Counted from the first letter of the stretch, positions 9,706 through 17,353 are shown. The stretch: DNA of 64,000 nt from Piscinibacter lacus (GCF_016735685.1 NZ_JAERRA010000001.1:248001-312000), one strand, 5' to 3'. Notes: generated from the letters alone by a model not told the origin. Translations and numbers: made by a program.

Positions 9706-9720
9706 GCACCAGCACAGTGC
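9706..9720. promoter_or_regulatory. NtrC-type enhancer site
   Basis: GCACCAGCACAGTGC matches the NtrC core GCAC-N7-GTGC. It lies about 125 bp upstream of the predicted sigma-54 start, the normal enhancer distance. With glnK-amtB downstream this supports NtrBC control under nitrogen limitation. Confidence 0.7.
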
Positions 9721-9771
9721 ACGCAGCCCACCCGCGAGCGGGATCGCAGACCCCGCGTCGGGCCGCGCACC

Positions 9772-11301
9772 ATGGCGACCATGCAGCTCGCCACCATCCA
9801 CAGCCGCGCCCTGGACGGACTCCAGGCGCCGGACGTCACCGTGGAAGTGCATCTGGCCAACGGCCTGCCGGCCTTCACCCTGGTCGGCCTGGCCGACACC
9901 GAAGTCAAGGAGGCCCGCGAGCGGGTTCGCGCCGCGCTGCTGACCAGCGGCCTTAGCTTCCCGTCCAACCAGCGCGTCACGGTCAACCTGGCGCCGGCCG
10001 ACCTGCCCAAGGAAGGCGGCCGCTTCGACCTGCCGATCGCCCTGGGCGTGCTGGCGGCCAGCGGCCAGATCGATCCGGCCGCGCTGCAGGGCTGGGCCTG
10101 CGCGGGCGAGCTTTCGCTGGCCGGCGAGCTGCGGCCGGTGCGCGGCGCACTCGCCCTGGCCCTGGCGCTGCGCCGCGAGGGCAGCGCCCAGGGCCTGATC
10201 CTGCCGCGCCGCAGCGCCGAGGAGGCGGCACGCGTGCCGGGGCTGCGCGTCTGCGCGGCCGATCATCTGCTGGATGTCGTCCGCGCCTGCCTGCCCGGCG
10301 ACGCCGCGCAGGCCCTGCCACGCGCCCTGGCCCCCGAGCGGGCCGCCGCCGGCCCCGGCCCCGAGTTGCGCGATGTGAAGGGCCAGACCGCCGCCAAGCG
10401 CGCGCTGGAAATCGCCGCGGCCGGCGGCCACAGCCTGCTGCTGGTCGGCCCGCCGGGCAGCGGCAAGTCCATGCTGGCCCAGCGCCTGCCGGGCCTGCTG
10501 CCGCCGCTGGACGAGTCCGCCGCGCTCGAATCGGCTGCCGTGCTGAGCCTGGCCGGCCTCTTCGTGCCCGAACGCTTCGGCGAGCGCGTGCTGCGTGCGC
10601 CCCACCACGGCGCCAGCGCGGCGGCCCTGGTCGGCGGCGGCGCGCCGCCGCGGCCGGGCGAGATCTCGCTGGCCCATGAGGGCCTGCTCTTCCTCGACGA
10701 GCTGCCGGAATTTCCCCGCCCCGCGCTGGAGGCGCTGCGCGAGCCGCTGGAGACCGGCCAGATCGCGATCGCCCGCGCGCTGCGGCGCGTGCAGTTTCCG
10801 GCGCGGTTTCAGTTGATCGCGGCCATGAACCCCTGCCCCTGCGGCCTGGCCGGCGACCGCCGCGGCCTGTGCCACTGCACGCCCGAGGCGGTGGCCCGCT
10901 ACCAGGGCCGGCTCAGCGGCCCGCTGTTGGACCGGCTGGATCTTCAGGTGGAGGTGCCGGCCCTGCCGCCCGAAACCCTGCTGGCCGCTCCGGCCGGCGA
11001 ATCCAGCGCGCAAGTGGCCGAACGGGTGGCCGCTGCCCAGGCCCGGCAAAAGGCGCGGCAGGGCCTGCTGAACAGCCGGCTGGAGGCCGCGGCGCTGGAA
11101 TCGGCCTGCGCGAGCCGGCCGGCCGCCGTGGATGCCCTGTTGAAGCAGGCCGGCAGCCGGCTGGGCTGGTCCGCCCGCAGCCACCACCGCGTGCTGCGGG
11201 TGGCGCTGACGATTGCCGACCTGGCCGGCCGCGAGGCCCTGCAGCCCGGCGACGTGGCCGAGGCCATCCAGTTGCGCCGCGTGCTGGGGCCGGGCGGCTG
11301 A
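9772..11301 (+). CDS. comM: ComM/YifB family Mg-chelatase-like AAA+ ATPase
   Basis: A 509-residue homologue of ComM, a hexameric helicase that drives branch migration during natural transformation. The N-terminal ChlI-like domain (about 1-125) contains GLADTEVKEARERVRAAL and PADLPKEGGRFDLPIALG. The AAA+ core begins near residue 225 with Walker A GPPGSGKSMLAQRLPGLLPP, followed by Walker B LLFLDELPEF and the cysteine-rich insertion MNPCPCGLAGDRRGLCHCT. The C-terminal Mg_chelatase_C domain ends with the RSHHRVLRVALTIADL motif. The ATG at 9772 starts at the conserved N-terminus. The gene diverges from the nitrogen operon. Its presence suggests competence, in line with the type IV pilin at 5 kb. 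Confidence 0.93.
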   Translation: MATMQLATIHSRALDGLQAPDVTVEVHLANGLPAFTLVGLADTEVKEARERVRAALLTSGLSFPSNQRVTVNLAPADLPKEGGRFDLPIALGVLAASGQIDPAALQGWACAGELSLAGELRPVRGALALALALRREGSAQGLILPRRSAEEAARVPGLRVCAADHLLDVVRACLPGDAAQALPRALAPERAAAGPGPELRDVKGQTAAKRALEIAAAGGHSLLLVGPPGSGKSMLAQRLPGLLPPLDESAALESAAVLSLAGLFVPERFGERVLRAPHHGASAAALVGGGAPPRPGEISLAHEGLLFLDELPEFPRPALEALREPLETGQIAIARALRRVQFPARFQLIAAMNPCPCGLAGDRRGLCHCTPEAVARYQGRLSGPLLDRLDLQVEVPALPPETLLAAPAGESSAQVAERVAAAQARQKARQGLLNSRLEAAALESACASRPAAVDALLKQAGSRLGWSARSHHRVLRVALTIADLAGREALQPGDVAEAIQLRRVLGPGG

Positions 11302-11368
11302 GCGCGCTTGGCGCGGCGGGCACTCAGCGCCCGCTCAAATGCCCGGTCGGTGCCAGGTCGGTCCCCGT

Positions 11369-12103
11369 TCAGCGCCGGACCAGCCGGCCGTCGCGGATCT
11401 CCAGCACATCGCCGATCGTCCAGTCCGGCTCGGTGGCCTGCTCGAAGCTGCGGCTGCCGCCCTCGGGCAGGCGCACCTCGGTGATCCAGACGACTTTCTT
11501 CTTCAGGTGCTTCTCCAGCTCGCGGCCGGCATAGCCGCCCGCCACGGCGCCGCCGACCGTCGCCACCGAACGGCCGCTGCCCCCGCCGACCTGATTGCCG
11601 AGCAAGCCGCCGACCACCGCGCCGCCGATCGCGCCCAGGGCGCTGGCCTCGCCCTTGCGCTGCTCGCTGCGGACCTCGATCACCCGCGCGCAGTCGCTGC
11701 ACAGCGCAGGCGCAGCAGGCGGCGTGGCGGCGGCCGGCACGGCAGCTTCAGGCGCCGGACGGGCCGTCGCAGGCGGGGGCGCTTCCGCCCGGGCCACCTT
11801 GGCCGGCGCGGGGCGCGGCGCGGCGGCCTTCTCGACCGGCGCGGGCTTGCGCTCGGTGGCCGCAGGCGCCGGGCTTGCGGGGGCCGGCTCGAAGACCTCC
11901 ACCGTCGGCCGCGCGGCCGGCGCGGCTTCGGCCAGGACAGCCGGTGCGGCGGCCACGGCCGGCGGATCGTCCGCCGCAATCACGGCACGCAAGCCAAGGG
12001 CCGCTGCGACGATCAGGCCGCCGCTGACCAGGCCGATGACAAGGCTGCTGCGGTGCATGCGCGGCACCACCGCGCCAGGGGTTTCGGTCAGGGGGGAAGA
12101 CAT
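11369..12103 (-). CDS. membrane-anchored glycine-zipper 2TM-domain protein
   Basis: A 244-residue protein of unknown role. It has one hydrophobic anchor (about residues 20-42), an Ala/Pro-rich linker (50-145), a CSDC cysteine pair near 154, and a Gly-zipper block (ALGAIGGAVVGGLLGNQ and SVATVGGAVAGGYAG, about 170-200) of the Rick_17kDa/SlyB type. It ends in a small basic domain (KKKVVWITEVRLPEGGSRSFEQ...GDVLEIRDGRLVRR). GGAG lies 6 bp before the ATG. The zipper domain is common in envelope proteins that insert into or brace the outer membrane. It is convergent with comM and is the last gene before the 12-21 kb islet. Confidence 0.75.
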   Translation of the reverse strand: MSSPLTETPGAVVPRMHRSSLVIGLVSGGLIVAAALGLRAVIAADDPPAVAAAPAVLAEAAPAARPTVEVFEPAPASPAPAATERKPAPVEKAAAPRPAPAKVARAEAPPPATARPAPEAAVPAAATPPAAPALCSDCARVIEVRSEQRKGEASALGAIGGAVVGGLLGNQVGGGSGRSVATVGGAVAGGYAGRELEKHLKKKVVWITEVRLPEGGSRSFEQATEPDWTIGDVLEIRDGRLVRR

Positions 12104-12222
12104 GCGTGCTCCAGATCGGACAGGCCAAGGTTTGCCCGAGAACGACGGGCAGTCGTCGGACCGCTCCGGACACCATCCGGTTCCAGCCCAGGGTCTGCAC
12201 CCCGGTCCTTCAACGCCTCAGA

Positions 12223-12244
12223 CCGCCTGCCGGTGGACAGGCGG
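12223..12244 (-). terminator. possible terminator hairpin after the DUF2490 gene
   Basis: A 7-bp perfect stem (12223-12229 / 12238-12244) with an 8-nt loop lies just past the DUF2490 stop codon. No U-run follows, so termination is only a possibility. Confidence 0.35.
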
Positions 12245-12250
12245 CATCGC

Positions 12251-12937
12251 TCAGAAGCGCTGATACAGCCCGAGGTAGAGCACGTGGTTGACCGAATTCT
12301 CACGCGGAGCGAGGTTGTCAATCCACTGGTTCAAGTATCCGAACTCGACGCGACGCGTGCTGACCGGCGACCACATCGCACCAACCAGCAAGCGGTTCTG
12401 CGCGAGATGCTGCGGCCCGGCCCAAGCAGGATCGTTGAGGTTGACGAAGACTTCATTGCTGAAGAGCGCATGCCAGCCCGGCTGCTGCGGCAGCGCCTGG
12501 GTTAGGCGCGCTTGTAAGCGAATGCGATGCGAAATTTCAGATTGCGTGGACAAGTCCCGCTGCTCCAGCCGCGCCCGCAAAGTCCAGTTCAACCCGCCTG
12601 CCGACCTGCCGACGTAGCTCAGTTGCTGCCACGGCCGACGTTCGATCACGTCCCCTGCCGCGGTGCGAATGTCGGCGTGAAGGTAGCCGGCTGCAACGCT
12701 CCACCGATCACTCAGCGCGTAGCTGACATACGGACGATAGAGCGTTTGATCGAACCGCTCACCGCCATCGAGCACGCGGGGTTGTACCTCCAGCCCCAGC
12801 CGGGTGCGCTCACCCACGGACACCTCGACGATGCCTTGCAACCACATCCGCGTGTCTTCGGAAGTGGCTTGCGCCGGCAAGGCAAAGCCCAGAGGAAGAA
12901 GCAGCGCGGCGCGCTGGAAGACTGAACGGAGGTGCAT
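12251..12937 (-). CDS. DUF2490-family outer-membrane barrel protein
   Basis: A 228-residue exported protein: signal peptide (MHLRSVFQRAALLLPLGFALPAQA), then alternating beta strands typical of DUF2490 (RMWLQGIVEVSVGERTRLGLEVQPRV, RPYVSYALSDRWSVAAGYLH, LRARLEQRD, RIRLQARLTQ, VEFGYLNQWI) and a terminal phenylalanine (YLGLYQRF), as in BamA-assembled barrels. The start at 12937 is chosen for the signal peptide. The family has no established function. It follows the small Cys-containing exported protein by 52 bp, so the two probably share the promoter with TTCAY boxes at 13.4 kb. Its codon use is less GC-extreme than genes before 12 kb. Confidence 0.75.
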   Translation of the reverse strand: MHLRSVFQRAALLLPLGFALPAQATSEDTRMWLQGIVEVSVGERTRLGLEVQPRVLDGGERFDQTLYRPYVSYALSDRWSVAAGYLHADIRTAAGDVIERRPWQQLSYVGRSAGGLNWTLRARLEQRDLSTQSEISHRIRLQARLTQALPQQPGWHALFSNEVFVNLNDPAWAGPQHLAQNRLLVGAMWSPVSTRRVEFGYLNQWIDNLAPRENSVNHVLYLGLYQRF

Positions 12938-12989
12938 GGCGGTGATGGAAACGGGGTCAAGGCAAGTAGGGTCAGCCATCGAGCGAGGA

Positions 12990-13328
12990 TCAGCTCGCCC
13001 CCCCGCGCTGGGGCGGCGAGCTCAAGCCCTGAGCCTCCCCCTTGGCTGCGGGCCGGGTGGGCTTGTTGGTCTCATGCTCGAGCTGCGGATCACGCGTGGC
13101 CTTCGGCGCGGCCGCCGCTGGCGAATCAGCACGGGATGCCGGCTTGCTGGGGCACTGCCCGACGTAGATGGAACTGCTGTCACCGCCCAGGTAAGCCCAT
13201 CCTGAAGCGGTGCAACGCGGCAACTGACCCGCGTAACTTGGCAGAACCGTCACGCCCAGCAAGGCGATCACAGCAAGTGCGGCAACCGAGGCGGGGCGCC
13301 GCAGGCTGACGGAAACGAATCGGCTCAT
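12990..13328 (-). CDS. small exported protein, function unknown
   Basis: 112 residues with GGAG before the ATG at 13328. A signal peptide (about residues 1-33, cleavage after VLPSYA) precedes a short domain with two cysteines (LPRCTASGWAYLGGDSSSI, then YVGQCPSKPA) that could form a disulfide in the periplasm. The rest is a polar Ala/Pro/Lys-rich tail, probably disordered. I do not recognise a family. Its IYVG segment recalls the IYVG end of the repeated module in the divergently transcribed neighbour (start 13556). The two genes share a mirrored operator array, suggesting they are made together. Confidence 0.65.
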   Translation of the reverse strand: MSRFVSVSLRRPASVAALAVIALLGVTVLPSYAGQLPRCTASGWAYLGGDSSSIYVGQCPSKPASRADSPAAAAPKATRDPQLEHETNKPTRPAAKGEAQGLSSPPQRGGAS

Positions 13329-13381
13329 GAGGACTCCTTCTGTGCGCTGGAAACTCAGCACGGTGACTTTGCACAGCCGCT

Positions 13382-13495
13382 GTGAAGCGGCCGCGCGGAG
13401 CACATGAAGCGCAAATGAACGCCGGGTGAAATGCAGGGCGGTCCCTTCACCCGCCATTCACGCCGGGTTCACACGATGCAGTGCCTGAGGTTCAC
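13382..13495. promoter_or_regulatory. mirrored array of TTCAY boxes at 11-bp spacing (divergent operator)
   Basis: Toward the plus-strand gene, TTCAC occurs at 13446, 13457 and 13468 (exactly 11 bp apart) and again at 13491. Toward the minus-strand gene, the complement (RTGAA on the plus strand) occurs at 13426, 13415 and 13404 (11 bp apart) and at 13382 (22 bp further). Each side therefore reads TTCAY-N6-TTCAY-N6-TTCAY-N17/18-TTCAC toward its gene. Direct repeats in 11-bp register are typical of OmpR/PhoB-type response regulators, and TorR boxes contain TTCAT. The regulator at 17.4-18.1 kb is the obvious candidate. Confidence 0.72.
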
Positions 13496-13555
13496 CCCCG
13501 GACTCGACAGTCTCCTCACCGCAGCACGTCGCTGCGGACCCACCGAAGGAATGTC

Positions 13556-14032
13556 ATGTCCACCCCGTCGATCCGCCGCTTCGCCCTCTCCGCCGCCTGC
13601 ATCCTGGCCCTGGCGGGCCAAGCCGCGGTCGCCGCACCGCCCGCCGTCTCCGGTAAGCCCGGCCCCCAGCCCGGCGGTGGTTACCTGCACGCCGATGGCT
13701 TCCTGAGCAAGGGCGACATGCTCATCTACGTCGGTACGCCCCGCGCCGCCGAAGCCCCGGCCCAAGCCGCCGCCACCCCGGCCCCGCAGCCCGCGTCGGC
13801 CCAGGCGGACCGCATCGCGGTGAGTGAGCGCAGCAAGGCCCCGGCTTCCAACAGCAAGGGCCTCAAGCTCGGCCCGCAGCCGGGTGGCGGCTACCTGCAT
13901 GCCGACGGCTTCCTGAGCAAGGGCGACATGCTGATCTACGTCGGCGTGCCCAGCGAAGCCCGCCAAGCCCCGGCGCAGTTCGCCGGTGAGGGTGCGCAAG
14001 GCCAGGAGCCCTCGGCCACGCAGACCCGCTGA
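13556..14032 (+). CDS. exported protein with a duplicated 25-residue module, function unknown
   Basis: 158 residues with GAAGGA ahead of the ATG at 13556. Signal peptide, residues 1-27 (ending QAAVA/AP). Residues 36-60 and 106-130 are identical 25-residue modules that begin GPQPGGGYLHADGF and end GDMLIYVG, separated by an Ala/Pro/Gln-rich linker and followed by a polar tail. The modules differ at nine DNA positions, all synonymous, so the peptide sequence is under selection. I do not recognise the module. Aromatic and glycine residues could mediate binding or self-assembly in the envelope (speculation). A strong terminator follows, and the promoter holds the TTCAY array. Confidence 0.75.
   Translation: MSTPSIRRFALSAACILALAGQAAVAAPPAVSGKPGPQPGGGYLHADGFLSKGDMLIYVGTPRAAEAPAQAAATPAPQPASAQADRIAVSERSKAPASNSKGLKLGPQPGGGYLHADGFLSKGDMLIYVGVPSEARQAPAQFAGEGAQGQEPSATQTR
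13661..13735 (+). repeat. module copy 1 of the duplicated 25-residue unit
   Basis: Codons 36-60 of the gene. It encodes the same peptide as 13871-13945 with nine third-position differences, so the duplication is old enough to have diverged silently. Module period is 210 bp (70 codons). Confidence 0.9.
13871..13945 (+). repeat. module copy 2 of the duplicated 25-residue unit
   Basis: Codons 106-130. Its amino-acid sequence is identical to copy 1 over all 25 positions, whereas the linker between the copies is compositionally biased and shows no such conservation. Confidence 0.9.
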
Positions 14033-14104
14033 ATGCTCCGGGCCGGGGGAGTCGCTCCACCCCGGCCCGATCTCCTCGTCCCCTGTGTCCCTCTCGGGAA
14101 CTTC

Positions 14105-14130
14105 GCCCAGCCCTTGTGCTGGGCTTTTTT
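14105..14130 (+). terminator. intrinsic terminator after the repeat-module gene
   Basis: GCCCAGC (14105-14111), a 6-nt loop, GCTGGGC (14118-14124), then six T. A textbook Rho-independent terminator that makes the upstream gene monocistronic. Confidence 0.9.
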
Positions 14131-14465
14131 CTTGAGGCGGTAGCGATCCATACTCGGTCGACGCACTTTGCCAGGCTCAGGGCGCGCAGCCGAGTCAATC
14201 CATCGCGAGCAGTCAGCGCCTTGAGCAAGCTTCTGATTCCAAAAGGATGGAGCCAGGGCGAGTGCAGCAAGTGTTCCCCTTCGGTTCAGGATCAAGCCGT
14301 GCAAAGGGTCGCATCAGTTCGCGGCCGTCGCGACTCACTCCAGCGCCAGTCCCAGGCTCATCGACCGAGCCCACTTTGGAGCCGAGATTTCGTCAAGAGC
14401 TTGAGCTCGCCGACCTGGCGGTATGGCGTGCAGGTTGCCGGCCGGACCGAGCGCAAGATAAGTCG
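14131..14465. other. gene-free stretch before the IS3 remnant
   Basis: Visibly lower GC than the flanking genes. Open frames here have no family resemblance and no ribosome site. It may be eroded insertion-sequence or other imported DNA, but nothing in it can be named. Confidence 0.5.
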
Positions 14466-14595
14466 GGCCATCTCTGTTACCGAGACAGCCCATGCATCTC
14501 GATTCGCTACAGCGACCGGCTGCCCAAGGACGGTATCCATCCGCCCTTGGGCAGCCTCGGCGACAGGGTCTACAACGCACTGGCTGAGATGACTA
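14466..14595 (+). pseudogene. remnant of an IS3-family transposase OrfB
   Basis: One frame reads SPCISIRYSDRLPKDGIHPP then LGSLGDRVYNALAEM. This matches the DDE-domain region of IS3-type OrfB, typically SQYxSIRYxxRLxxAGIxPSxGSVGDSYDNALAE, including the invariant GD.YDNALAE glutamate context (here GDRVYNALAE). The preceding HSDRG is degraded to CYRDSP. No start, no OrfA, no complete catalytic triad and no terminal repeats are visible, so it is a decayed fragment of roughly 40 codons. It marks past insertion in the 12-21 kb islet. Confidence 0.65.
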
Positions 14596-14933
14596 AGACC
14601 CTTGACGAAGCCAAATCGATCCGCCGGCGACCGCCCACGAGGATCAAGGAATCGCTCAAATTGGCCACCCGGTCATCGACGTCCAGTTGAAATCCAACGC
14701 TCGCGGTTGAACCCCACCGGACGTGTGCAGCCCGCAGCATTCGGGGATGCACACCATCGTCAGCTCGCCGAGGCGATCACTACAGCTTGGTGCACACCAA
14801 GCGATTGAAAAGAGTTTCGCTGCGGCTCGATTTATGAGTGTAAAAATCTCCTCGGGACCATCAATCATCCAAGGAATGATCTCAATCTTCTTTTGCCCCC
14901 CGAGGTCTGAACGACCCGGAGGGCAGTGCAGAT
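14596..14933. other. gene-free stretch between the IS3 remnant and the carbonic anhydrase-like gene
   Basis: A relatively AT-rich sequence. No frame gives a recognisable protein and no RNA gene or terminal inverted repeat was found. Likely eroded mobile-element DNA plus the 3' region of the minus-strand gene. Confidence 0.5.
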
Positions 14934-15521
14934 TTACTTGGCCGGTTGGAAGGGCAGCGAGGAATGGTGCAGCACGATGCGAAGCTGGCCCTTGTCGTCC
15001 TTCTTGAAGGCCCAAGTCTTGTCGACGGTGGTGACCTTGCCGGACTTATCGGTGAGCATCACATGACCCTGGGTCAGCGCAATATCACCGTTGATGAACA
15101 CGCCTGCATTCTTGTACTCGTACTTCTTCCAGCCCTTGAGCGCAAAACCGCTGTCGCCAGGGTAGGTCTTATCGTCGCCCACGAAATAGGCCAGCGCGCC
15201 AGCACGGGTCGTGCGGAAGGTTTGTTCACCGTGGGTCAGGGTGGGCTTGAAGAGCACCACGCCCATGTTGTACCCGTAAGCCGCATCAAGGACTGCACCG
15301 GCGGTTGCCTTCGCTTTGGACAAACCACCCGAGGCAAAGTCGTCACTGATCTGGATCAAGGCCTTGCCCCAGGCGTCCTGGGCAGCACGGACTTCGGCTT
15401 CGGTGATGTTGGTATTGACGACAGTGGCCTGGAAAGCCAGTGCGGCGCCCGACAGGCCCAGCAGGGCCGAGCCGAGCAAACCGCGACGAAACGTGAACAT
15501 CAGGGGCTTTGCGTGTTTCAT
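14934..15521 (-). CDS. exported COG4337-like protein, probable iota-class carbonic anhydrase
   Basis: 195 residues: signal peptide (MKHAKPLMFTFRRGLLGSALLGLSGAALA), then a single SnoaL/CaMKII-association-like domain. Features seen are ITEAEVRAAQDAWGKALIQI, YGYNMGVVLFKPTL, FRTTRAGALAYFVG, YPGDSGFALKGWKKYEYKNAGVFINGD, and the C-terminal LRIVLHHSSLPF. The HHSS end and overall layout are those of proteins often labelled phosphoribosyl-AMP cyclohydrolase in error. Members of this group include the iota-carbonic anhydrases of Burkholderia territorii and diatoms (established knowledge, recalled without a search). It would interconvert CO2 and bicarbonate in the periplasm. It is divergent from a porin, and its promoter carries TTCAT boxes. 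Confidence 0.65.
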   Translation of the reverse strand: MKHAKPLMFTFRRGLLGSALLGLSGAALAFQATVVNTNITEAEVRAAQDAWGKALIQISDDFASGGLSKAKATAGAVLDAAYGYNMGVVLFKPTLTHGEQTFRTTRAGALAYFVGDDKTYPGDSGFALKGWKKYEYKNAGVFINGDIALTQGHVMLTDKSGKVTTVDKTWAFKKDDKGQLRIVLHHSSLPFQPAK

Positions 15522-15901
15522 GAGATTCTCGTGTCAGGAGGTTGCTTGAGCGCTCCACACGGCCTGAATCGTCAGGACGCGTCGAACACGTGTGCGAGTC
15601 TCTCGGTTGCACCAGCGCCCGGGCAGGCACAGCCCATGAACGTTCGCCGCGCCTTGAATGAACACGAGATGACAAGCCCGACCCGAGCTGCCGTCGCGCT
15701 GGCCTCCCTCTCGTTCCCAGACGATGGACGGTATCGCCCGAAGCTGTGACGCAGGCTTCTTGATGAAACAACGATGAAAAATCACGGCTGCTGGCGCACT
15801 TAACAGCCTGGAAAGCTGCTGTTCATGTGCGCGTGACGGCAGGTTCAGCAGCGAGCAGCACGATGGTGAGGGGTACTTTTGCCCTCCCAACCTTCACCGT
15901 C
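15522..15901. promoter_or_regulatory. divergent promoter region with TTCAT-like boxes
   Basis: This 380-bp gap holds no gene. Facing the carbonic anhydrase-like gene, TTCAT (as ATGAA on the plus strand) occurs at 15658 and 15636, 22 bp apart. Another pair at 15774 and 15763 is exactly 11 bp apart. Facing the porin, TTCAT at 15822 and TTCAG at 15844 are 22 bp apart, the latter 53 bp before the porin ATG. The register matches the arrays at 13.4 and 21.5 kb but the boxes are fewer, so this operator is less certain. Confidence 0.5.
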
Positions 15902-17353
15902 ATGAAGAAGCTTCTCGTGTGCGCCGCATTGAGCGGAATGGGGTCCGCAGGCCTTGCTACGGCGCTCGAACTCTATGTCGATCCCAAGACCCAGCAGGTC
16001 TATGCCGAGCCCGGCGAAGGCCGGGTTCGGCTCGGTCGCTTCACCGCCGTCGATGAAGCAGCCCCCGCGCCCGCAGCGGTCGCGCCCACAGCCGAGGCCG
16101 TTCGCTCGGTGGTCGCGGCTGAGGTGCGCGACCAAATGGCCCAGCAGAAGCTGGCTGAGCAAAAAGAGGCCGCTTCCAAGCCAGCGCCCTTCAGCGTGCG
16201 GGGCTATGCCCAGTTGCGCTACGCCGACGTCATCAGCGGCGACGAAGGTGTGGATCTGTGGACCGACCGATCGGTCGGTGACCGCGACTCAATCAACGGC
16301 AGCGGCAGCTTCCTGATTCGGCGGGGCCGACTGGTGTTCTCGGGCGACCTGGGCCAGTACTTCAGCTACTACATCCAACCCGACTTTGCCTCAGCCGCGG
16401 GCACCACGGACAACGTTCTCCAGTTACGAGACGCCTACTTTGACGTGGCCTTGGACCGGGCCAAGGTCCATCGCTTCCGTCTGGGCCAGTCCAAGGTGCC
16501 TTTCGGCTTCGAAAACCTGCAAAGCAGCCAGAACCGCATTCCGCTGGATCGCGCCGACGCACTCAACAGTGGCGTGCGTGACGAGCGTGATTTGGGTGTC
16601 TTCTATTACTACACCCCGAGCACGGTTCAGGCCTTGTTCAAGGAAATTGCGGGCGCGGGCCTGAAGCACTCGGGCAACTACGGCATGTTCGGTCTGGGTG
16701 TCTACAACGGTCAGGGCTCCAATCGCCGGGATGCCAACGACAGTTACCACACGGTTGCCCGCTTCACCTACCCGATGAAACTTGACTCCGGTCAGTTCCT
16801 GGAATTCGGCGTGCAGGGTTACCGCGGCCGCTTCGTGCCCAACCGCGGCAGCTTCCGCAACAGCGCCACGGGCGGCGCCGTGACGGTGGCCAACCCGGCC
16901 GACGACCTTCGTCTGCTCCAGGGTTTCCGCGATGAGCGGGTGGCTCTGAGTGCGGTGATGTATCCCCAGCCCTTCGGCCTGCAGGCGGAATGGACTTGGG
17001 GACGCACGCCCGGCCTGGATGCCAGCACCCGTTTGCTCGACGAAGAAGATCTCGATGGGGGCTATGTGCAAGCCATGATGAAGGTGGATGCGGGCCGCTA
17101 CGGCACGATCTTTCCCTTCCTTCGCTGGCAAACATTTGACGGCTTCAACAAGGCCGAACTGAACGCGCCGCGCAACCGGGTGGATGACTGGGAGCTGGGG
17201 GTTGAGTGGCAAATCAACAAGCAAGTTGAGTTGACTGCCGTGTATCACTTGATGGACCGCAACAACCTGGTGACGGGCAACCGCGCAGGTCGCGTGGATT
17301 ACACCCGCTTCAACAGCGATGTGCTGCGGGTGCAGGTTCAGGCGAGCTTCTGA
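15902..17353 (+). CDS. OprO/OprP-family phosphate-selective-type porin
   Basis: A 483-residue outer-membrane protein. Signal peptide MKKLLVCAALSGMGSAGLATA, a short periplasmic segment with an Ala/Glu-rich probably coiled region (about 45-90), then a 16-strand-type barrel starting FSVRGYAQLRYADV. RRGRLVFSGDLGQYFSYYIQPDF, VHRFRLGQSKVPFGFENLQSSQNRIPLDRADAL and the final VLRVQVQASF are characteristic of Porin_O_P. The family includes phosphate and pyrophosphate channels, but specificity cannot be read here. Pairing with a carbonic anhydrase-like gene makes bicarbonate or another anion possible (speculation). No strong ribosome site is seen; the start is chosen for the signal peptide. Confidence 0.82.
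   Translation: MKKLLVCAALSGMGSAGLATALELYVDPKTQQVYAEPGEGRVRLGRFTAVDEAAPAPAAVAPTAEAVRSVVAAEVRDQMAQQKLAEQKEAASKPAPFSVRGYAQLRYADVISGDEGVDLWTDRSVGDRDSINGSGSFLIRRGRLVFSGDLGQYFSYYIQPDFASAAGTTDNVLQLRDAYFDVALDRAKVHRFRLGQSKVPFGFENLQSSQNRIPLDRADALNSGVRDERDLGVFYYYTPSTVQALFKEIAGAGLKHSGNYGMFGLGVYNGQGSNRRDANDSYHTVARFTYPMKLDSGQFLEFGVQGYRGRFVPNRGSFRNSATGGAVTVANPADDLRLLQGFRDERVALSAVMYPQPFGLQAEWTWGRTPGLDASTRLLDEEDLDGGYVQAMMKVDAGRYGTIFPFLRWQTFDGFNKAELNAPRNRVDDWELGVEWQINKQVELTAVYHLMDRNNLVTGNRAGRVDYTRFNSDVLRVQVQASF

Noticed and set aside
14116..14592. A 158-codon plus-strand frame after the terminator
   Set aside because: No ribosome site, Arg/Ser-rich shadow-like composition, and it begins inside the terminator. 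The overlapping frame with the IS3 signature explains the region better.
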